From NCBI GenBank assembly GCA_021804185.1, contig JAJZKL010000038.1, positions 1 through 7,548 of the forward strand: a DNA stretch of 7,548 nt, given 5' to 3'. Shown piece by piece: positions 1 through 5,271 of this stretch (positions within the stretch are counted from its first letter, which is position 1; the number at the start of each line of letters is the position of its first letter). The notes below the pieces were generated by a model, which was given only the letters and a program-made list of their open reading frames with translations, had not been told where the DNA came from and searched no databases. Both the position numbers and the translations under genes were made by a program. The DNA comes from Thermoplasmata archaeon (lineage in GTDB: Archaea > Thermoplasmatota > Thermoplasmata > Thermoplasmatales > Thermoplasmataceae).

Positions 1-271
1 GCCACTGGCAGAGGAAAATTTGTCTGAAATCTCGGGATATAAGACATACAAGACACTTGCTAAGGCCCTTGTAACAGGCAAAAAGAAATTTTCAGACATA
101 GAGAACATAGTTCCTGTTATTCGCCTGAGTCCACCCAAAGGAGGATACGAGGCAATACGGAAGAATTTCCAGCAGGGCGGTTCAGCCGGCTATAGAGGAA
201 AGGAGATCAATACTCTCATTATGAGGATGATCAAGCCTGGAGTTGATATGAATGGTAAGGACCAGAACTAA
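1..271 (+). CDS. rpl30: Large ribosomal subunit protein uL30, 5'-partial
   Basis: C-terminal part of the archaeal/eukaryotic-type ribosomal protein uL30 (L30/L7e), a structural protein of the 50S subunit. The frame is open to the window edge (first full codon at base 2), so the gene begins upstream. About 89 residues are visible, and archaeal uL30 is usually about 150-160. The visible part starts at the PLAEENLSEISGYK segment, matching the archaeal 'PLTDEYVKEKTGY' region. It continues through LAKALVTGKKKFSDI and RLSPPKGGYEAI to a near-canonical GYRGKEINTLIMRMI end. A TTG at base 20 could be read as a start but lies inside the conserved domain, so it is not the start. The last 20 bases overlap the uL15 gene, as expected in the archaeal spc cluster. 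Identification is by motif and by the uL15-secY neighbours, and is firm. Confidence 0.93.
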   Translation, partial: PLAEENLSEISGYKTYKTLAKALVTGKKKFSDIENIVPVIRLSPPKGGYEAIRKNFQQGGSAGYRGKEINTLIMRMIKPGVDMNGKDQN

Positions 272-692
272 GAAGTTAAGAGGAGGGCACTATGGCCGTG
301 GCATGAAGGCCGGTCGTGGAAAGGGAAAGAAAGGTGGAAGCGGAATGGCAGGTCTTGGAAAACACCACTCTGTCTGGCTTCTGAAATATGACCGTAATCA
401 TTTCGGTGTTCACGGGTTCACAAGCCATCATCCGTCAAAACCCGTTGTTCCCATAACACTTGGTGAACTATCAAATCTTATGGATTCCCTTGTAAAAAGG
501 GGATTTGCAAAAGAGGAGAATGGAACTTTCAGCATCGACCTCAAAGGGTCCGGTTATGACAAGCTTCTTGGTTCAGGAGATTTTAGGGAGAAGTCAGTGA
601 TAAAAGTTTCGAAGGTGACCGAAAAAGCATTAAACAAGCTTAATGCTCAGGGTATTACGGTAGAAACTGATGAGGGAGATTCAGCGGCGTAA
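252..692 (+). CDS. rpl15: Large ribosomal subunit protein uL15
   Basis: Ribosomal protein uL15 (146 aa, normal archaeal length), a 50S protein whose N-terminal basic arm threads into rRNA. Residues 5-40 are the Gly/Arg/Lys-rich arm (KKLRGGHYGRGMKAGRGKG, then GGSGMAGLGKHH). It is followed by the archaeal FGVHGF motif (51-56), a globular part with ITLGELSNLMDSL (68-80), and the C-terminal KVSKVTEKALNKLNAQGI segment. The ATG at 252 is preceded by GGAGTTGAT (239-247), one mismatch from the ideal GGAGGTGAT and 4 bases from the ATG, which supports this start. The gene overlaps uL30 by 20 bases and secY by 23, so translation is probably coupled. The order uL30-uL15-secY is the classic spc-operon end. 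No anomaly seen. Confidence 0.96.
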   Translation: MVRTRTKKLRGGHYGRGMKAGRGKGKKGGSGMAGLGKHHSVWLLKYDRNHFGVHGFTSHHPSKPVVPITLGELSNLMDSLVKRGFAKEENGTFSIDLKGSGYDKLLGSGDFREKSVIKVSKVTEKALNKLNAQGITVETDEGDSAA

Positions 693-2433
693 GGGAGTAG
701 CCATTCCGCTCGTAATTATTTACGGGCTTTTGGTTGCTGCCTTCTGGTACATCAGCCATTATCCAATCCTGCAGGTATTAGTTGCAGCAGTGCTATTGGC
801 ACCAGTTTTTGTTATAGGCTATCTTGTTTTCAGCTATAATGGGCCAAAAAATAGCAAACTTTATGGGCTGGAATATCTCACATCCAAATTACCGGCTGTC
901 AAAAAGGCAAAAGGGCACGTCAAATTCAAATACAAATTGATGTGGACTGCTCTTGTCGTAGTTCTCTATTTTGCCCTAACAAACGTTTACGTCTATGGTC
1001 TGAACGCTTCACAGACAATTGATGTATTTGCATCATTCAGGGCCATATTTGCTGGTGCCAGCGGTTCTCTTATGGATCTTGGAATAGGTCCTATCGTTAC
1101 AGCAAGTATAGTTATGCAGTTATTCGCAGGAGCAAAGATATTCAACATTGACCTTCAGAATTCAGAAGACAGGGCTATTTATCAGGGCGTTCAGAAACTC
1201 CTGGTAATAATTATGATATTCGTTGAGGCCATACCCCAGGCTTTTGGATATATAGTTCCAGATGCCAGCCTTGTTTCAAGCCTAAATGCTGTTGCACCCG
1301 GATTTGGCCATTTCCTTGCTGAATCAATAATTGTGCTCCAGCTGTTCTTTGGTTCATATTTAGTGTTCCTAATGGATGAAGTGGTGTCCAAGTATGGAAT
1401 TGGTTCCGGTATATCACTGTTCATTGCAGCAGGAGTTTCACAACAACTTGTGACTGGAACATTCAGCTGGATCCCAACCACAATAGGGGCACCGCTTTCA
1501 TTAAGCAATCCTCCAGCAGGTGCTCTTCCAAAGATGCTTTTCATAATCACTCATTCATCTGGCAGTTCACTTCTATCGAATGGTGTGCTCAGCGTGCTTT
1601 TCCAGCAGCCGAACCCCATGATAGCACTTATTGGAACGATTCTGATATTCTTTATAGTCGCATATTTCCAGAGCAGCAAAATTGAGCTTCCAATTGCTCA
1701 TGAACGCGTGCGGGGTGCAAGAGGAAGATATCCGTTGCAGCTGCTTTACGCATCAAATATACCGGTCATACTCGCAACAGCATTGCTTGCCAACGTGTCA
1801 ATGTGGACACTGCTCTTCTGGAGCTCCCCGGTTCTGAGTAAAATTCCTGTTCTGGGGCATAATCCCCTTTTAGGCTCTTATCCGACAGCGGCACAGGTGA
1901 GTTCGGTCACAGGAATATCATCCACAACACCAATGGGTGGTTTAGCATACTACCTGTACTCTCCAAACGGTTTATCAGACTGGCTGTTTCCCATATTGCA
2001 GCCATCTTCCTATCAGAATGTGCTGTTTGGTCATGCAGGTTGGGAGGAAGCTATACACATACTGGTTTTCCTTGCATTCATGATAATTGCATCAGTGATA
2101 TTCGCGAAGTTCTGGATCGAAACCACAAATATGGGGCCATCTGCGGTAGCAAAGCAGATAATGTCAAGTGGTATGCAGATCCCTGGATTCAGGCGCGATC
2201 CAAAGGTTATTGAGAAGGTTCTGAAGAAATACATTCCTGCCATAACGGTATTCAGTGGTGCCATCGTCGGTTTACTCGCGGCGGGGGCTAACCTCATTGG
2301 GACGGTGGGGGACACAAGCGGGACAGGCCTCTTACTGGCCGTAGGAATTGTGATACAGTTCTATGAGGCAATGGGAAAAGAGCAGATGATGGAGATGCAC
2401 CCTGTAATCAGGCAGTTCTTTGCAGGTGCTTAG
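670..2433 (+). CDS. secY: Protein translocase subunit SecY with an N-terminal two-helix extension
   Basis: Channel-forming subunit of the SecYE-beta translocon in the cytoplasmic membrane (587 aa). The family core begins near FKYKLMWTALVVVLYF (86-101). The plug/TM2 region GSLMDLGIGPIVTASIVMQL spans 132-151. Further family motifs are YQGVQKLLVIIM (171-182), MDEVVSKYGIGSGISLFIAAGVSQ (235-258), the cytosolic loop ELPIAHERVRGARGRYP (339-355), ASNIPVIL (361-368), GLAYYLYSP (424-432), FWIETTNMGPSAVAKQI (481-497) and IPGFRR (504-509). Archaeal SecY usually has about 430-490 residues and starts shortly before the first of these. Here about 60 extra residues precede it, with two likely membrane segments (about 10-27 and 33-55). 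The loops around 265-315 and 385-455 are also long. ATG 670 is the first start after an in-frame stop at 661, and it has no clear ribosome-binding site. The only later in-frame alternatives before the core are GTG/TTG codons inside the extra helices. It overlaps uL15 by 23 bases and abuts adkA. Confidence 0.95.
   Translation: MREIQRRKGVAIPLVIIYGLLVAAFWYISHYPILQVLVAAVLLAPVFVIGYLVFSYNGPKNSKLYGLEYLTSKLPAVKKAKGHVKFKYKLMWTALVVVLYFALTNVYVYGLNASQTIDVFASFRAIFAGASGSLMDLGIGPIVTASIVMQLFAGAKIFNIDLQNSEDRAIYQGVQKLLVIIMIFVEAIPQAFGYIVPDASLVSSLNAVAPGFGHFLAESIIVLQLFFGSYLVFLMDEVVSKYGIGSGISLFIAAGVSQQLVTGTFSWIPTTIGAPLSLSNPPAGALPKMLFIITHSSGSSLLSNGVLSVLFQQPNPMIALIGTILIFFIVAYFQSSKIELPIAHERVRGARGRYPLQLLYASNIPVILATALLANVSMWTLLFWSSPVLSKIPVLGHNPLLGSYPTAAQVSSVTGISSTTPMGGLAYYLYSPNGLSDWLFPILQPSSYQNVLFGHAGWEEAIHILVFLAFMIIASVIFAKFWIETTNMGPSAVAKQIMSSGMQIPGFRRDPKVIEKVLKKYIPAITVFSGAIVGLLAAGANLIGTVGDTSGTGLLLAVGIVIQFYEAMGKEQMMEMHPVIRQFFAGA
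2283..2322 (+). other. G-tract cluster in secY, possible G-quadruplex
   Basis: Four G-tracts occur on the coding strand: GGGGG at 2283-2287, GGG at 2299-2301, GGGGG at 2307-2311 and GGG at 2320-2322, with loops of 11, 5 and 8 bases. They encode a Gly-rich loop and start of the last membrane helix of SecY. This is locally far more G-rich than its surroundings, about 110 bases before the adkA start. Coding demand for Gly and Ala may be the whole explanation. Confidence 0.3.
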
Positions 2434-2988
2434 ATGCGGGTAGTCGTCTCTGGCATTCCGGGGGTGGGTAAATCCACTGTCCTTGAAATGCTGAAAAAGA
2501 AGACAGATTATGAAATAATAAATTTCGGAACCCTGATGTATGAAATGGCACGGGATATAGGCCTGGTCAAAACCAGAGATGAACTTCGCAAACTCCCCAT
2601 AGACACGCAGATAAATCTCCAGAAAAAGGCCTCAGCTGCAATAGGTAAGATGGATAATGTAGTTATTGATACACACATGACCATCAAGACACCAGACGGA
2701 TATATGCCAGGGTTACCTGAATGGGTTATTCGTGAGCTCAAATGTTCCGCTTATTTCGTTATTGAAGCGGATCCACAGTCCATCCTTAAAAGAAGGACAT
2801 CTGATGGGACCAGATCAAGAGATTCTGAAATGCTTGATGACATTATTGAACATCAGTTAATCAACAGGTCCTTTGTTGCTTCCTGTTCAATATACACAGG
2901 CGCTACAGTTTCTCTAATAAAAAATGAGGATGGAAAAGCTGAATTAGCAGCACAGAATATAGTACGCAGGTTGATGAAGAATGCCTAA
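2434..2988 (+). CDS. adkA: Archaeal adenylate kinase AdkA
   Basis: Adenylate kinase of the archaeal AdkA family, which interconverts ATP + AMP and 2 ADP in the cytoplasm. The 184-aa length is typical of this family, and its members with known structure are trimeric. The P-loop GIPGVGKST is at 7-15. INFGTLMYEMARDIGLV (29-45) is the AMP-binding side, and DTHMTIKTPDGYMPGLP (79-95) is a family signature. ADPQSILKRR (112-121) with RSRD (127-130) forms the short lid region. The C-terminal part reads IIEHQLINRSFVASCSIYTGATV, again family-typical. ATG 2434 follows the secY stop directly with no gap. AGGTG at 2424-2428, inside the end of secY, can serve as its ribosome-binding site. The secY-adk pairing is shared by Archaea and many Bacteria, but the bacterial Adk is an unrelated-looking, longer enzyme, so this gene is good evidence for an archaeon. 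Confidence 0.95.
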   Translation: MRVVVSGIPGVGKSTVLEMLKKKTDYEIINFGTLMYEMARDIGLVKTRDELRKLPIDTQINLQKKASAAIGKMDNVVIDTHMTIKTPDGYMPGLPEWVIRELKCSAYFVIEADPQSILKRRTSDGTRSRDSEMLDDIIEHQLINRSFVASCSIYTGATVSLIKNEDGKAELAAQNIVRRLMKNA

Positions 2989-3700
2989 CAATCAGCGCAC
3001 ATCCACACGGCCACAAATGTCTCCTGAACAGGCTCAGGCACAGAAGTCTCAGCTGACATTCACGATGATTTATATGCTGATACTTCTGGTAAACATAACA
3101 ATCATTTCCAACGCTACTCTGAGGAACGACGTTGGAGGAGCTCTTTCGGTAGTGCTGATTCCCCTTATCGGCTTTAACTATCAGTATCCGCTACTGACAA
3201 TTGTTCTTGTCGGTGTGCTGATAGGTTTGGTGACTTCTATACCCAGGTATTTCTTCACAGACTGGATCAAGATGGGACGCCTACAGCAGAGACAACAGGC
3301 TTTCAATAAAGTTTTTAGAGAAGCATACAGGAAAAACGAAAAGGACAAGATTCAGAAGCTTCAGAAGATGAGGATGCAGATGAGTACGGAGCAGATGCAG
3401 CAGAGCATGAACACCACCAAGCCTCTAATGGTTCTGTCATTCTTCACACTGCTTCTGTTTGCATGGGTATACTACTTCATAGACAAGCTTCACTACAAGA
3501 TTGTTGCATATCCATGGAATTTCAACATTAACGTTGTGTCATCTCATATTTCCCTTGCGGAATACTGGATGATAACCTATGCTTTTACATCTCTTGTTAT
3601 AGGATACCTCGCCACCATGCTTATCAAATACTTCGACTTCACCTATAAACTCAAGAAACTTGAGAAGAAAGAGTTAACTTTCAATGAGAATTACAATTAG
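2981..3700 (+). CDS. EMC3/TMCO1 family (DUF106) Oxa1-superfamily membrane protein
   Basis: Membrane protein of the archaeal DUF106 family (239 aa), related to eukaryotic EMC3 and TMCO1 and, more distantly, to YidC/Oxa1 insertases. The likely role is insertion or assembly of membrane proteins together with the Sec translocon. Visible layout: a polar Gln-rich N-terminus (1-24), a membrane segment at about 25-45, another at 68-87 ending in SIPRYFFTDWIKM, a long charged Gln/Lys/Arg/Met-rich helical segment at about 93-145 that should form the cytosolic coiled coil, then membrane segments at about 147-168 and 193-216 and a short charged C-terminus. The transmembrane/coiled-coil/two-helix order is the family hallmark. 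The gene overlaps adkA by 8 bases, with AGGTTGATG just upstream as a possible ribosome-binding site. Placement beside secY is recurrent in Archaea and fits a translocon-associated job. The insertase function is inferred from the family. Confidence 0.88.
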   Translation: MPNNQRTSTRPQMSPEQAQAQKSQLTFTMIYMLILLVNITIISNATLRNDVGGALSVVLIPLIGFNYQYPLLTIVLVGVLIGLVTSIPRYFFTDWIKMGRLQQRQQAFNKVFREAYRKNEKDKIQKLQKMRMQMSTEQMQQSMNTTKPLMVLSFFTLLLFAWVYYFIDKLHYKIVAYPWNFNINVVSSHISLAEYWMITYAFTSLVIGYLATMLIKYFDFTYKLKKLEKKELTFNENYN

Positions 3701-4220
3701 TGGCCCCATTGGAAGTGGGAAATCTACAGTTGGAAAGATCATAGCCAAAAAGCTGGATCTATCTTTTTTTTCCGGGGGAAGCATATTCCGTGAACAGGCT
3801 AAAAAACATGGGATGACGGTGGAGGAATTCAATATATACAGCGAAAGCCACAGGGAGATAGATCTGGATCTTGACAATATGCAGTTGAGCTATCTCAGGG
3901 AACATGAAAACATTGTTTTCGAGTCAAGGCTTGCCGGATGGCTGTGCAGCCAGAATGGCATAGAAGCCCTCAAGATATTCCTGGACGCCTCTGAAAATGT
4001 TAGATTTAAGAGGGTGAGAAACAGAGAAACACCAGCGGATGATGATTCACTGAGAGAGCTAATTCGGGCAAGGGAGAAGTCTGAGCATGCGAGGTATCTT
4101 CAGCTTTATGGATTGGATTATTATGATCATTCCTTCTATGATCTATATATAAACACTGACGATATGCTTGCGGACGAGGTAGCTGAAATTGCCATCAGAC
4201 ATTGCAACAAAATTCAATGA
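3684..4220 (+). CDS. cmk: Cytidylate kinase, archaeal type
   Basis: (d)CMP kinase, which phosphorylates CMP and dCMP with ATP in pyrimidine nucleotide supply; cytoplasmic. Length (178 aa) is normal for the short archaeal form, which lacks the bacterial NMP-domain insert. The P-loop GPIGSGKST is at 7-15 and SGGSIFREQAKKHGMTVEEF at 30-49. ESRLAGWL (80-87) matches the family (E/G)xRLAG substrate-binding motif. RNRETPADDDS (112-122) is the lid. The C-terminal ARYLQLYGLDYYDHSFYDLYINTD (136-159) is the family ending. The start overlaps the DUF106 gene by 17 bases, and the end overlaps cbf5 by 32. Odd point: codons 27-30 contain a run of eight T (3764-3771) followed by CC and five G, an unusually slippery and U-rich stretch early in the gene. 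In many archaea cmk sits next to eL34 and eL14 genes, but neither is present here. Confidence 0.94.
   Translation: MRITISGPIGSGKSTVGKIIAKKLDLSFFSGGSIFREQAKKHGMTVEEFNIYSESHREIDLDLDNMQLSYLREHENIVFESRLAGWLCSQNGIEALKIFLDASENVRFKRVRNRETPADDDSLRELIRAREKSEHARYLQLYGLDYYDHSFYDLYINTDDMLADEVAEIAIRHCNKIQ
4144..4153 (+). promoter_or_regulatory. Possible TATA box for an internal cbf5-nop5 promoter
   Basis: The stretch TATATATAAA lies about 40 bases before the cbf5 TTG. With the usual archaeal spacing of about 25 bases from TATA box to start site, transcription would begin near 4175, just at the GAGGT ribosome-binding site. The bases also encode the conserved LYIN of Cmk, so the A/T run may be only coding sequence. 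No clear purine-rich BRE is visible directly upstream. Weak, and offered as a candidate only. Confidence 0.25.
4176..4180 (+). promoter_or_regulatory. Ribosome-binding site for cbf5 (GAGGT)
   Basis: GAGGT lies 8 bases upstream of the TTG at 4189, inside the end of cmk. It matches the core of the archaeal AGGAGGTGAT consensus. It decides the cbf5 start, because no in-frame ATG occurs before the conserved domain and the nearby ATG at 4217 is out of frame. Confidence 0.6.
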
Positions 4221-5271
4221 CTCTTTTATTGTCATAGACAAGCCCAAGGGCCCTACAAGCCATCAGGTTGATTATTGGGTCAGGGAGATCACTGGAATCC
4301 AGAGGGTGGGGCACGTAGGCACTCTGGATCCTGGTGTAACCGGTGTACTTGTAATGGCCACAGGCAAGGCTGTTAAGCTCATAGACATAATTCATGAGCA
4401 GGCAAAAGAATATGTCTGTGTAATGCGCCTATATCATGAAGTTTCCGATGAGAGACTCGCTGAGGTTTTTGAGGAATTCACAGGAAAAATATATCAGATC
4501 CCTCCGATGCGATCCGCTGTGGCGCGAACCCTCAGGGAGAGGGAGATATATGAACTGGAGATCATGGAAAGGGCTGAAAAGCTGGTGCTTTTCAGAGTGC
4601 GATGTCAGTCTGGAACATATATACGGACACTGTGCACTGACATAGGTTATGCTCTTGGTGTGGGAGCGCAGATGGCAGAACTTAGACGTACATCTACAGG
4701 AATTTTCACCGAGGATATGGGGATGCTCACACTTCAGGATCTTAAGGACAGTGTGCAGCTGATGAAGGAAGGACGAGAACCACAGGCTATCAAGGGATTA
4801 TTTCCGATGGATTATCCCATGAAGAATCTTCCAAAAATCGTTGTAAAAACAAGTTCCCTGAAGAATATATCAATGGGGTCTGATCTTTTTCCCGGAGGAA
4901 TTAGAGCTGTGCTTGGCAATCCACGCAAGGGAGAAAGAGTTGGTGTATACTCAGACAGAAACGAACTTGTGGGAACCGGAATCATGCTTGTGGACTACGA
5001 CAAAATATCAGACCTGAAGGTGGTGGATTTTGATAGGATTATGATCCCTGCCCCTGAAAACCAAGTAAAGCGCCATCGGGAGGAAAAAACAAACAGGACA
5101 GCCGATTCCAGGGCCAAACCCAATTCTGAAAGTGTAAGGGAAAAGAGGGCATTTGATCAGGGACCCAGGAAAAGAAAGCAGTTCAATCAAAGAGATAAAG
5201 GAAGTTACGGTACCAGGCCAGATGTGGAAAGGAGGGAGAAATGGAAGAAAAGGCCTCAAAGGAAGAGGTGA
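4189..5271 (+). CDS. cbf5: Cbf5/TruB-type tRNA and rRNA pseudouridine synthase with basic tail
   Basis: Catalytic subunit of archaeal box H/ACA RNPs, which isomerises uridine to pseudouridine in rRNA; it can also modify tRNA U55. The TruB domain starts FIVIDKPKGPTSH (13-25). The catalytic Asp is in GHVGTLDPGVTG (41-52, D47), where the usual Ser of GHSGTLDP is Val. KEYVCVMRLY (73-82), IYQIPPMRSAVARTLREREIYELEI (101-125), SGTYIRTLCTDIG (141-153) and GAQMAELRRTSTGIF (159-173) follow. A PUA domain spans about 214-284 (LPKIVV...LFPGGIRAV...GERVGVYS...VGTGIM). Residues about 286-360 are a low-complexity tail rich in Lys, Arg, Glu and Gln, longer than I expect for archaeal Cbf5. The N-terminus is short, lacking the roughly 25-residue arm of many archaeal Cbf5 proteins. 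The TTG start is supported by GAGGT upstream and by the absence of any in-frame ATG before the domain. It overlaps cmk by 32 and nop5 by 31 bases. Confidence 0.93.
   Translation: MPSDIATKFNDSFIVIDKPKGPTSHQVDYWVREITGIQRVGHVGTLDPGVTGVLVMATGKAVKLIDIIHEQAKEYVCVMRLYHEVSDERLAEVFEEFTGKIYQIPPMRSAVARTLREREIYELEIMERAEKLVLFRVRCQSGTYIRTLCTDIGYALGVGAQMAELRRTSTGIFTEDMGMLTLQDLKDSVQLMKEGREPQAIKGLFPMDYPMKNLPKIVVKTSSLKNISMGSDLFPGGIRAVLGNPRKGERVGVYSDRNELVGTGIMLVDYDKISDLKVVDFDRIMIPAPENQVKRHREEKTNRTADSRAKPNSESVREKRAFDQGPRKRKQFNQRDKGSYGTRPDVERREKWKKRPQRKR
5230..5235 (+). promoter_or_regulatory. Strong ribosome-binding site for nop5 (AGGAGG)
   Basis: AGGAGG, 5 bases before ATG 5241, is the best Shine-Dalgarno match in the window. 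It lies inside cbf5, where the same six bases are two consecutive AGG (Arg) codons in the basic tail. It fixes the nop5 start and suggests nop5 is translated efficiently even though it overlaps cbf5. Confidence 0.75.

Noticed and set aside
20..22. TTG as the start of the first gene
   Set aside because: The frame is open to the window edge, and the upstream codons continue the conserved uL30 sequence, so the gene is simply truncated by the window.
1191..1550. Antisense open frame of 119 codons inside secY
   Set aside because: No recognisable domain, no ribosome-binding site, and it lies wholly opposite conserved SecY helices.
3828..3840. Other TATA-like stretches (for example near 1248, 3832 and 4615)
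   Set aside because: They lie in mid-gene with no start codon at a suitable distance, so they are likely just A/T-rich codons.
4217..4237. ATG overlapping the cmk stop as ATGA, a typical coupled start
   Set aside because: It is out of frame with Cbf5 and meets a stop (TAG) after six codons. The TTG at 4189 with GAGGT upstream is the start that gives the full TruB domain.
4436..4645. Plus-strand 69-codon frame within cbf5
   Set aside because: It is an alternative frame across the catalytic domain of Cbf5, with no supporting ribosome-binding site or recognisable product.
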